The notes: generated by a model not told the origin, from the sequence alone. Positions 1 to 5,720 are shown, numbered from the stretch's first letter. The stretch is DNA of 6,884 nt from an uncultured Solirubrobacterales bacterium (GCA_903959665.1 CAJBXY010000027.1:1-6884); one strand, 5' to 3'. Made by a program: numbers and translations.

Positions 1-624
1 CTCACGACCGGCGTCGTGTCGGCGAAGCAGCGCTCCATCGAGGGCCTCAACGGCTTCGCGATCAACGATGTGATCCAGACCGACGCGGCGATCAACCCGG
101 GCAACTCCGGTGGGCCACTGATCAATAGCGCCGGCGAGGTGATTGGGATCAACTCGCAGATCGCAACTGGCGGCGGCGGTGGCGGCAACGTGGGTATTGG
201 TTTCGCGGTGCCGGTTGATATCGCTCGCAAGCTGCTCCCAGGACTGCGCAAGGGGACCGTCGATACCGGCTATCTAGGGATTACATCACTCTCGATTACT
301 CCTGAACTAGAGGCGCTGAACCTACCGGTCAACAAGGGTGTTCTGGTTGAGACCGTCAAACCCGGGAGCCCCGCCGCGGCGGCCGGGATCAAGGGCGGAA
401 CGGTGCCGGCGAAGCTCGAAAGTCAGTCGCTAAAGATTGGCGGCGACATCATCCAAAAGATTGATGGTCGACCGATGCTGACGTCGCTCGCGCTCTCAAC
501 CTATGTCGGCTCGAAGAAGGTCGGCGATCAGATCGAGATTCAGCTGCTGCGAGGTGGCAAGGAGACGAAAACCGTAACCGCGACGCTGGGTCGACGGCCG
601 CAGCAGATCGTAGCGGCGCCTTAG
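1..624 (+). CDS. HtrA/DegP-like trypsin-fold serine protease with PDZ domain (C-terminal part, 5' truncated)
   Basis: The reading frame is open from base 1, so the gene starts upstream; 207 residues are visible before the TAG stop. The serine-protease nucleophile motif GNSGGPL is at visible residues 34-40, with Ser36 as nucleophile. It is preceded by the typical TDAAINP and followed by GFAVP (67-71), the usual end of the HtrA protease domain. The catalytic His and Asp would lie in the missing N-terminal part. A single PDZ domain follows (about 88-196), opening with the YLGI carboxylate-binding-loop sequence and including GGDIIQKIDG (147-156). Its middle carries a longer loop (about 131-147) than the standard short 'G-L-x-x-G-D' form. 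In the family these are envelope-quality-control proteases, usually membrane-anchored in Gram-positive-type bacteria; the anchor is not visible. A glycine run (57-62) lies in the protease domain. Family assignment is firm; the paralogue (DegP, DegQ, HtrA, PepD) cannot be set. Confidence 0.95.
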   Translation, partial: LTTGVVSAKQRSIEGLNGFAINDVIQTDAAINPGNSGGPLINSAGEVIGINSQIATGGGGGGNVGIGFAVPVDIARKLLPGLRKGTVDTGYLGITSLSITPELEALNLPVNKGVLVETVKPGSPAAAAGIKGGTVPAKLESQSLKIGGDIIQKIDGRPMLTSLALSTYVGSKKVGDQIEIQLLRGGKETKTVTATLGRRPQQIVAAP

Positions 625-649
625 TTTCAGCCGGTCACCGTAAGGCTGC

Positions 650-655
650 CATCAT
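650..655 (+). promoter_or_regulatory. Candidate -10 box for the trp genes, leaderless spacing
   Basis: CATCAT matches the TATAAT consensus at four of six positions and ends six bases before the GTG of trpF. With usual -10 to start-site spacing, transcription would begin at or next to the G of that GTG, giving a leaderless mRNA. The -35 region is poor; the best candidate is TTCAGC at 626-631, three of six matches with 18-bp spacing. AGGGG at 656-660 resembles a Shine-Dalgarno core but is one base from the start codon, too close to work, and no later in-frame start fits it. The htrA stop is 25 bp upstream, so read-through from htrA is also possible. Confidence 0.4.
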
Positions 656-661
656 AGGGGC

Positions 662-1327
662 GTGAGCAGCGCCCCGAGCATCAAGATCTGTGGCATCACC
701 AACCTCGCCGACGCTGAGCTGGCAGTCGAGCTGGGCGCCTGGGCCGTGGGCTGCATCATGTGGGATGGCTCCGGTCGGCGCTGTGAGCAGTCCGACGCGC
801 GCTCGATCGCTTCGCGGCTGCACCGTGAGGTTGAGGTCTGTGGCGTTTACGTCAACCCGACGCTTGACGAGGTTGCCGGTCAGGTTGACGCGCTCGGCTT
901 CACGATGGTTCAGCTTCACGGAGACGAAGGTCCGTCCTTTTGCGAGGAGCTGCGCCGCCGCACCGGTGCGAAGGTGATCAAAGCGATGCAGGTTGTTTCC
1001 GGCGAGCAGCTCAACGACCTTGAGCGCTTCCACCACGTCGACTACCACCTGCTCGACACCGGCCACGCCGAGCTACGCGGTGGCACCGGTGAAAGTTGGG
1101 ATTGGTCGCTGGCAGCCGGTCGGCGATCAAAGATCCCTCTAATCCTTAGTGGCGGGCTCGATGCAGGCAACGTCGCTGAAGCGATCGGCGTCGTCCACCC
1201 GTTCGCGGTCGATACGGCCAGCGGCACGGAAGCGTCGCCGGGAGTCAAGGATGCCGCCAAGATGTTGGCCTTCGTTGATGCTGTCGGATCAACTGCGCCG
1301 GCCGTCAGCCCGGAGCTGTCGGCGTGA
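662..1327 (+). CDS. trpF: Phosphoribosylanthranilate isomerase (TrpF)
   Basis: This 221-residue protein catalyses the Amadori rearrangement of N-(5'-phosphoribosyl)anthranilate to CdRP, the third step of tryptophan synthesis from chorismate, in the cytosol. It is a single TIM barrel of normal family length. The hallmark KICGIT is at residues 8-13, with Cys10 as general base. QLHGDE is at 84-89. LLDTG places the general acid at Asp132. The phosphate-binding ends of the barrel are SGGLDAGNV (163-171) and DTASG (184-188). The loop usually written SPR reads SGR at 37-39, keeping the substrate-binding Arg but losing the Pro. The GTG start leaves only seven residues before the first conserved strand and has no usable Shine-Dalgarno. 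The last four bases (GTGA) also start trpB, implying translational coupling. A dedicated TrpF is notable because many actinobacteria use bifunctional PriA instead. Confidence 0.96.
   Translation: MSSAPSIKICGITNLADAELAVELGAWAVGCIMWDGSGRRCEQSDARSIASRLHREVEVCGVYVNPTLDEVAGQVDALGFTMVQLHGDEGPSFCEELRRRTGAKVIKAMQVVSGEQLNDLERFHHVDYHLLDTGHAELRGGTGESWDWSLAAGRRSKIPLILSGGLDAGNVAEAIGVVHPFAVDTASGTEASPGVKDAAKMLAFVDAVGSTAPAVSPELSA
1312..1315 (+). promoter_or_regulatory. Shine-Dalgarno of trpB inside trpF
   Basis: GGAG lies eight bases before the GTG at 1324, normal ribosome-binding spacing, and supports the start that overlaps the trpF stop. Confidence 0.6.
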
Positions 1328-2499
1328 GCGAGACCAAACTTGATCATCGTTTCGGGCCTTATGGGGGGCAGTACGTCCCCGAGACTCTGATGCCGGCGCT
1401 CGCCGAGCTCGAAGCGGCCTGGCTTAGCGCGCGCGTCGACGATGATTTTCAGGCCGAGCTTGGTCGCCTTCTTCGCGACTACGCGGGGCGGCCAACGCCG
1501 CTCTACCTCGCTGAACGGCTCAGCGCTGCGGCCGGCCGCACGATCTACCTAAAGCGGGAAGATCTGATCCACACCGGCGCGCACAAGATCAATAATGCGC
1601 TCGGCCAGGCGCTGCTCGCCGTACGGATGGGAAAACGGAGAATCATTGCCGAAACAGGAGCAGGTCAGCACGGCGTAGCTTCGGCCACGGCGTGCGCGCT
1701 GCTCGAGCTCGAGTGTGTCGTCTACATGGGCGCCGAGGACATCCGTCGGCAGGCTCCGAACGTTCAGCGGATGGAGCTGCTCGGCGCGACCGTAGTCGCG
1801 GTCGAGGCCGGCGCGAGGACGCTGAAGGAAGCCGTATCGGAAGCGATCCGTGATTGGGTGACGAACGTCGCCGACAGCCACTACATCATCGGCTCTGCCG
1901 TCGGCCCGGCTCCATACCCGGCAATCGTGCGCGACCTTCAGCGCTGCATCGGCGACGAAGCGCGCGCGCAAATTCTCGAACGCGAAGGACGGCTGCCGCA
2001 GCGAGTGATCGCTTGTGTCGGTGGTGGTTCCAACGCGATCGGTGCTTTCACCGCGTTTGTCGGCGACGATGATGTTGAGCTGATCGGCGTCGAGGCGGCT
2101 GGAGAGGGAATCGACAGCGGCCGCCACGGCGCTCCGCTAACGGCCGGGGGACGGCCGGGCGTTCTTCACGGTTCGCTTAGCGCGCTACTCCAAGATGACG
2201 AAGGCCAGATCGCTGAAGCCCACTCAATTTCAGCCGGACTCGATTACCCAGGCTCGGGCCCCGAACACGCCTGGCTGCGCGATAGCGGCCGCGCAACCTA
2301 TGTCGCTGTTACCGACGACGAGGCACTGGCGGCATTTGAGCGCACGGCGCAGCTGGAGGGAATCATTCCGGCGCTCGAGCCGGCCCACGCAATCCACTAC
2401 GCGCTGCACGTCCCGAGCGACTCCGACCTCGACCTCATCTGTCTCTCGGGCCGCGGCGACAAAGACCTCGCCGAAGTCTTGAAGTTGCTTGGTCGATGA
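1324..2499 (+). CDS. trpB: Tryptophan synthase beta chain (TrpB)
   Basis: This PLP enzyme condenses indole with L-serine to give L-tryptophan; it works as an alpha2-beta2 complex with TrpA, which channels indole to it. The 391 residues match the standard TrpB1 type. The N-terminal GPYGGQYVPETL (11-22) is typical. HTGAHKIN (83-90) carries the Schiff-base Lys88. AETGAGQHG (109-117) carries the catalytic Glu110. GGGSNAIG (233-240) binds the PLP phosphate. The mobile communication region ends with GLDYPGSGPEH (305-315), containing the conserved Asp307. SGRGDKD (375-381) supplies the Ser facing the pyridine nitrogen. All catalytic residues are present, so it should be active. It starts with GTG overlapping the trpF stop and ends with ATGA shared with trpA. 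TrpB2-type features (extended N-terminus) are absent. Confidence 0.98.
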   Translation: MSETKLDHRFGPYGGQYVPETLMPALAELEAAWLSARVDDDFQAELGRLLRDYAGRPTPLYLAERLSAAAGRTIYLKREDLIHTGAHKINNALGQALLAVRMGKRRIIAETGAGQHGVASATACALLELECVVYMGAEDIRRQAPNVQRMELLGATVVAVEAGARTLKEAVSEAIRDWVTNVADSHYIIGSAVGPAPYPAIVRDLQRCIGDEARAQILEREGRLPQRVIACVGGGSNAIGAFTAFVGDDDVELIGVEAAGEGIDSGRHGAPLTAGGRPGVLHGSLSALLQDDEGQIAEAHSISAGLDYPGSGPEHAWLRDSGRATYVAVTDDEALAAFERTAQLEGIIPALEPAHAIHYALHVPSDSDLDLICLSGRGDKDLAEVLKLLGR

Positions 2500-3281
2500 T
2501 GAACGGAGCCGAGCGAATAGCTGCCGCCTTCAGCGGCCGCAAAGGCCGCGCGGCGCTGATGCCTTATCTGATGGGCGGCTTTCCTGACATCGAGACCTCT
2601 CTGGGGATCGGCAACGCTTACGTCGAGGGCGGCGCAGACCTGATCGAGCTGGGCGTTCCGTTTTCCGATCCGCTTGCCGACGGGCCGGTGATTCAGAGCG
2701 CCGGCAGCGCGGCGCTGGCAGCCGGCGCGACGCTTGATCTCGTGCTCGGCGTTGCGGGCGAGCTTTCCGCACGCCTGCCGATCGTTTTGATGTGCTATTC
2801 GAACGCGATTCTGGCGCGTGGAACCGACCGTTTTGTTGACGAGATCGCCGCCGCTGGTGTGAGCGGGTTGATCGTGCCCGATCTTCCGCTGGAGGAGGCG
2901 CCGGCGACTTCCAAGAGCTGCGCAGCGGCAGGCGTCGCCTTCGTTGGGCTCGCGGCGCCGACGAGCACCGACCAGCGACTGGCAGCGATCGGGGCCGCGA
3001 CGCAGGGGTTCCTTTACACCGTGGCCGTTGCTGGAACAACTGGCGAGCGCGGCGATGACAGCGACTACGGCGAGGTGATCGCGCGCGTTCGCTCGCACAC
3101 AAGCGCCCCGGTCGCCCTTGGCTTCGGCATTTCAACGCCGGAGCAGGCCAGCGCAGCCGCTGGCGCCGGCGCCGACGGCGTAATCATCGGTAGTCGTTTG
3201 GTGCGTGAGGCAGCCGAGGCCGATCAGCCGCCGGCTGCCTGCAAGACGCTCGTAGAGCAATTCGCGCGGGCGCTTCGCTAA
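2496..3281 (+). CDS. trpA: Tryptophan synthase alpha chain (TrpA)
   Basis: TrpA cleaves indole-3-glycerol phosphate to indole and glyceraldehyde-3-phosphate and passes the indole to TrpB. The 261-residue TIM barrel has normal length. DLIELGVPFSDPLADGP (48-64) holds both catalytic acids, Glu51 and Asp62 (Glu49 and Asp60 in the Salmonella enzyme). Further family marks are PYLMGGFPD (23-31), the loop-6 sequence GTTGER (180-185), GFGIS (209-213) and the phosphate-binding GVIIGSRLV (228-236). The usual YYNP motif reads YSNA at 101-104, so the conserved Pro is replaced. I chose the ATG at 2496, which shares ATGA with the trpB stop; the adjacent ATG at 2499 would remove one Met only. No clear Shine-Dalgarno is seen, so translation probably depends on coupling to trpB. 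Confidence 0.97.
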   Translation: MMNGAERIAAAFSGRKGRAALMPYLMGGFPDIETSLGIGNAYVEGGADLIELGVPFSDPLADGPVIQSAGSAALAAGATLDLVLGVAGELSARLPIVLMCYSNAILARGTDRFVDEIAAAGVSGLIVPDLPLEEAPATSKSCAAAGVAFVGLAAPTSTDQRLAAIGAATQGFLYTVAVAGTTGERGDDSDYGEVIARVRSHTSAPVALGFGISTPEQASAAAGAGADGVIIGSRLVREAAEADQPPAACKTLVEQFARALR

Positions 3282-3293
3282 GCTTTTGCCAGC

Positions 3294-3467
3294 ATGTCAA
3301 TCGTCCTCGCAACCACTTTCGCGCTCTCGCTCTGGATCGTCTTGACTTCACTTGGGGTCAGCTCATTCGATGGCATCATGCTCGCGCTGGTGATCATTCT
3401 CCTCGCCGCAGGCGCGCGCCTTCTCGGCCGTTCAGTCGGTTCTGTAGGCCCAGGCACACGCGACTGA
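3294..3467 (+). CDS. Small hypothetical two-helix membrane protein (57 aa)
   Basis: An ATG-to-TGA reading frame of 57 residues sits between trpA and the lipoprotein gene. It encodes a hydrophobic stretch at about 2-22 (containing ATTFALSLWIVLTSLG), a short polar turn SSFDG (23-27), a second hydrophobic stretch at about 28-40 (IMLALVIILLAAG), then a basic and Gly-rich tail (ARLLGRS onward). This fits a helical hairpin, with the basic tail probably cytoplasmic. Third codon positions are mostly G or C, as in the neighbours. It begins four codons after the trpA stop in the same frame, with no clear Shine-Dalgarno, so it may be translated by reinitiation and transcribed with the trp genes. An antisense frame covers the same bases (to about 3568), but its Arg-rich N-terminal half mirrors the lipoprotein signal peptide, so I judge the sense frame real. 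No function can be assigned; a link to tryptophan synthesis is not implied by position alone. Confidence 0.68.
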   Translation: MSIVLATTFALSLWIVLTSLGVSSFDGIMLALVIILLAAGARLLGRSVGSVGPGTRD

Positions 3468-3501
3468 GGCTCTGCTCGCGGCTGTCGGCTGCGCCGCGAC
3501 C

Positions 3502-3507
3502 TACAAT
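3502..3507 (+). promoter_or_regulatory. Candidate -10 box of the lipoprotein gene, (near-)leaderless
   Basis: TACAAT matches the -10 consensus at five of six positions and lies nine bases before the GTG start. The predicted transcription start falls about 0-4 bases upstream of the GTG, leaving no room for a Shine-Dalgarno; none is present in the nine-base spacer. No recognisable -35 is found 16-18 bp upstream. The box lies in the 49-bp gap after the small membrane-protein gene, so the lipoprotein can be transcribed separately from the trp genes. Confidence 0.5.
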
Positions 3508-3516
3508 CTGCGCCGC

Positions 3517-4764
3517 GTGACCAATTCCTCCCGACGGCAGCTCCGCCTCGCTCTGGCGGCGGCCGCACTTCTCACAGCCGCCCTCGCCGGCTGCGGTAGC
3601 GGCCAGCCAGGCGTCGTCGTCGAAGGGGACCAACTGACGGTTGTCACGAGTGCGCCTCTTAGCGGCGATCTCGAAGCCTCCGGTCAGGCGATGGTCAACG
3701 GCGAGCGCTTGGCCCTAGCCGAGGCTGACGGGCTGATTGGCCCATTCACGGTTTCACTTACGGTGCTCAACTCTGTGCAGGGGAGGATGCGGCTGCCCTC
3801 TGAAGCTCAAGTGGCATCGAACGCCCGGGCAGCAGTGCTCGCTCCCACATCGATCGCTTACATCGGCGATTACGACTCGGCCGCAACCGCCGTCTCGCTT
3901 CCGCTAACAAATCAGGGTGGGATCGCGCAGATCTCGCCGCTAGCCGGTTACGCAGGCTTCACCAGCAGCGCCCAGGCCGGTCTTGACGAGCCGCAGCGTT
4001 TCTACCCGAGCGGCAAGAAGACGTTTTTTCGGCTCGCGCCGAGCAATCTCAGGGAAGTGGCCGCCCAAGCGTCGCTTCAAGCCGAGCAGGGCTGCAGGTC
4101 GAGCTTTGTGGCTTTCAGCGATTCGGCCACCGGTAAGCGAGCTGGCGCGGCAATGAGCGCAGCCTTGAAAGCGGAGTCGATCGATACGGCCGCAACGGCC
4201 GCCGCTGCTAGCACGCCGCGCGATCTACGCGGCGTGACGCAACAGATCATTAGCTCCGGAGCCGACTGCTTGGCCTACTCGGGCCCGACCAGTGTTGTTG
4301 CCGCGCAGCTCTTCAACCGGCTGATCATCGCCGAGCCGGCGCTGAAGTTGTTCGTCGGCAGGGCAGCGGATAGCGCGCCATTCACCGAGAACCTCAGCGC
4401 GCGGGCTCAGCGTGCGACGCTCGTCACAACCCCAGGCCCCGATCCAGATCGGCTCGGCGCGGCCGGTGCCGCCTTCACGAAGCGCTACCGCGCCCAGTTC
4501 GGCAGTGATCCCGGGCTCGCCGGGCTCTACGGCTACGCCGCGATGACCGACGTCCTGGCTGCTATCGGCCGCGCCGGGCAGAGCGGCAACGACCGCTCTG
4601 CCGTCCTTGCCCAGCTGCGCGCGAGCGACAACCGCAGTTCGGTGCTCGGCCGCTACAGCTACTCCGGCAGCGGCGATTCGACGCTGAACGCTTTCGTCGT
4701 CTCGCGGATTATCGGCGGCCAGCTGGTCGCTTCGCCGCAGTTGACCGCCGCGATCGCTGACTAA
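3517..4764 (+). CDS. Substrate-binding lipoprotein, branched-chain-amino-acid (LivJ/Peripla_BP_6) type
   Basis: This is a 415-residue secreted lipoprotein. The N-terminus is a lipoprotein signal: basic RRQLR (6-10), an Ala/Leu-rich core (11-22), and lipobox LAGC (23-26), with Cys26 as the expected lipidated residue. The mature part is a type I periplasmic-binding fold: first strand TVVTSAPLSG (41-50), AMVNGERLALAEA (58-70), YIGDYDSAATAVSLPL (115-130) followed by GIAQISP (135-141), and second-lobe strands around SSFVAFSDS (195-203) and DCLAYSGP (250-257). Cys193 and Cys251 could form a disulfide. The family binds Leu/Ile/Val, other amino acids, amides or urea for ABC import. No permease or ATPase gene lies in the window, so it is an orphan here; its ligand cannot be inferred, and it could also be a sensor. 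GTG at 3517 is chosen because it gives a complete signal peptide. It ends 5 bp from the convergent gene. Confidence 0.9.
   Translation: MTNSSRRQLRLALAAAALLTAALAGCGSGQPGVVVEGDQLTVVTSAPLSGDLEASGQAMVNGERLALAEADGLIGPFTVSLTVLNSVQGRMRLPSEAQVASNARAAVLAPTSIAYIGDYDSAATAVSLPLTNQGGIAQISPLAGYAGFTSSAQAGLDEPQRFYPSGKKTFFRLAPSNLREVAAQASLQAEQGCRSSFVAFSDSATGKRAGAAMSAALKAESIDTAATAAAASTPRDLRGVTQQIISSGADCLAYSGPTSVVAAQLFNRLIIAEPALKLFVGRAADSAPFTENLSARAQRATLVTTPGPDPDRLGAAGAAFTKRYRAQFGSDPGLAGLYGYAAMTDVLAAIGRAGQSGNDRSAVLAQLRASDNRSSVLGRYSYSGSGDSTLNAFVVSRIIGGQLVASPQLTAAIAD
4212..4236 (+). repeat. Perfect 9-bp inverted repeat, 7-base loop, inside the lipoprotein gene
   Basis: CACGCCGCG at 4212-4220 is the exact reverse complement of CGCGGCGTG at 4228-4236, separated by CGATCTA. 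The stem is eight G/C pairs out of nine. It lies within codons for roughly residues 232-240 of the lipoprotein, a region linking alpha and beta elements of the second lobe. No T-run follows, so it is not a standard intrinsic terminator. It may be chance in G+C-rich coding sequence. Confidence 0.6.
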
Positions 4765-4778
4765 GCCGCTCAGTCGGC
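4756..4778. terminator. Possible hairpin across the convergent gene junction
   Basis: GCTGACT (4756-4762) can pair with AGTCGGC (4772-4778) around a nine-base loop, seven pairs with one G-U in the plus-strand RNA; the minus-strand RNA has an A-C mismatch at that place. It spans both stop codons. No T-run follows on either side, so intrinsic termination is doubtful. Confidence 0.2.
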
Positions 4779-5675
4779 CAGCACTGAGGTAAGCGCCGGC
4801 CCAAGCTCGGGTTCGATGAATTGGTATCCGTTGGCAGCAGCGGCTGCTGGGATTGCTCGCTGGCCTTCGGTCACGAGCTCCGCCATCTCGCCGAAGCGGG
4901 CGCGGATCACAAACCCTGGAACGGGAAACAAGGAAGGTCGATGCAGCGCCTTGCCGAGCTCCTTTGAGAAGGTGGCGTTGGTGACCGGGCTGGGCGCCGT
5001 GCCGTTGACCGGCCCGCTCCAGCTAGAACTGTCGAGCGCGGTGAGGTAGAGCCCGACAATGTCGTCGGCGTGAATCCAAGGCATGTACTGCTTGCCGCCT
5101 GCGACGGGGCCACCGACGCCCGCCTTAAACGGTGGCAACATCGTTTTCAGCGCGCCTCCGCTGGCATCGAGGACGATTCCGGTGCGAATTAAAACGACGC
5201 GCAGGCCAAGCTGCTCGGCCGCGACCGCTTCGCGCTCCCAGGCAACGCAAACCTTGGCCAGGAAGTCGCTACCTGCGGGGCACTGCTCGTCGATCGTCTC
5301 GTCACCATGTTTGCCGTAGTAGCCGACAGCCGATGATGAGATCAGCACGCCCGGTCGCGGCTCGCTAGCGGCGATCCCGGCAACGAGGTTGCGTGTGCCG
5401 ATCTCACGGCTGCTCAGGATCGCCCTCTTCGAGCTTTCCGTCCAGCGCTGTGCCACCGGTTCACCGGCGAGATGGATCACGCCGTCGCGGCCCTCAAGCG
5501 CTTCGCGCGGCGCCGGTTCGGCCAGCGCGTCCCAGCCGATCGCCTCCACGCCAAGCGCAGCGGCTGCGCGCTGTGGGCTGCGTGAGAGCACAGTCACCTC
5601 GTCGCCGCGGGCCTTCAGCGCTTCAACGATGCGGCCGCCAATCAGGCCTGTGGCGCCGGTAATTGCAATCTTCAT
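4770..5675 (-). CDS. TIGR01777/YfcH-family epimerase-like SDR protein
   Basis: This 301-residue protein belongs to the atypical/extended short-chain dehydrogenase group typified by E. coli YfcH (about 297 aa) and human SDR39U1. The N-terminal Rossmann fold has the dinucleotide-binding GATGLIG at 7-13. Further family marks are VIHLAGEPVAQRW (66-78), SREIGTRNLV (89-98), SSSAVGYYG (113-121) with the Tyr of the usual catalytic region, RTGIVLD (164-170) and PWIHADDIVGLY (199-210). The C-terminal segment (about 248-297) matches the DUF1731-type tail, with the PGFVIRARFGEMAELVTEGQR stretch around 253-273. The family is annotated as NAD(P)-dependent nucleotide-sugar-epimerase-like, but no physiological substrate is established. 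The ATG has a good Shine-Dalgarno. It lies 45 bp downstream of the malic enzyme gene on the same strand and is probably co-transcribed. Confidence 0.94.
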   Translation of the reverse strand: MKIAITGATGLIGGRIVEALKARGDEVTVLSRSPQRAAAALGVEAIGWDALAEPAPREALEGRDGVIHLAGEPVAQRWTESSKRAILSSREIGTRNLVAGIAASEPRPGVLISSSAVGYYGKHGDETIDEQCPAGSDFLAKVCVAWEREAVAAEQLGLRVVLIRTGIVLDASGGALKTMLPPFKAGVGGPVAGGKQYMPWIHADDIVGLYLTALDSSSWSGPVNGTAPSPVTNATFSKELGKALHRPSLFPVPGFVIRARFGEMAELVTEGQRAIPAAAAANGYQFIEPELGPALTSVLAD

Positions 5676-5680
5676 TCTCG

Positions 5681-5684
5681 CTCC
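5681..5684 (-). promoter_or_regulatory. Shine-Dalgarno of the TIGR01777 gene
   Basis: Read on the minus strand, GGAG lies five bases before the ATG whose first base is 5675. This supports that start and contrasts with the leader-less starts at trpF and the lipoprotein. Confidence 0.65.
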
Positions 5685-5686
5685 AG

Positions 5687-5698
5687 TCGAAGGTTCGA
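5687..5698. repeat. Short palindrome upstream of the TIGR01777 gene
   Basis: TCGAA and TTCGA form a perfect inverted repeat separated by GG, starting 11 bp upstream of the ATG and immediately upstream of the Shine-Dalgarno. It could be an operator half-site pair or a small hairpin affecting translation, but at five base pairs it is near what chance gives. Confidence 0.25.
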
Positions 5699-5720
5699 AA
5701 AGGGTACGGATTACCTGCTC

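Noticed and set aside
171..187. GGC-repeat-like tract in the htrA gene
   Set aside because: It is a six-glycine codon run in a loop that is often glycine-rich in HtrA proteins, too short and impure to be a phase-variable repeat.
628..648. CAGCC/GGCTG inverted repeat between htrA and trpF, possible terminator or attenuator
   Set aside because: A five-pair stem with an 11-base loop and no T-run is at chance level, and it overlaps the candidate -35 region. No leader peptide with Trp codons is present.
2397..3135. Long antisense open frames (233 and 201 residues) opposite trpB and trpA
   Set aside because: They lie entirely opposite well-identified genes, are rich in Arg, Ala and Ser as expected of the complement of G+C-rich codons, and show no recognisable domain.
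3162..3173. Palindrome GGCGCCGGCGCC in trpA
   Set aside because: It simply encodes the Ala/Gly run AGAGA near the TrpA C-terminus with preferred codons; such palindromes are common in G+C-rich coding DNA.
3272..3287. GCTT-CGCT-AAGC followed by TTTT at the trpA end, resembling a tiny intrinsic terminator
   Set aside because: A four-pair stem with two A-T pairs is too weak to terminate, the T-run is only four, and the small gene that follows probably needs read-through.
3278..3633. Antisense frames of 96 and 79 residues over the trpA-lipoprotein gap
   Set aside because: The N-terminal half of the 96-residue frame is an Arg/Pro-rich mirror of the lipoprotein signal region, and its rest mirrors the two-helix small protein. 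The sense frame has better membrane-protein logic, though I cannot fully exclude the antisense one.
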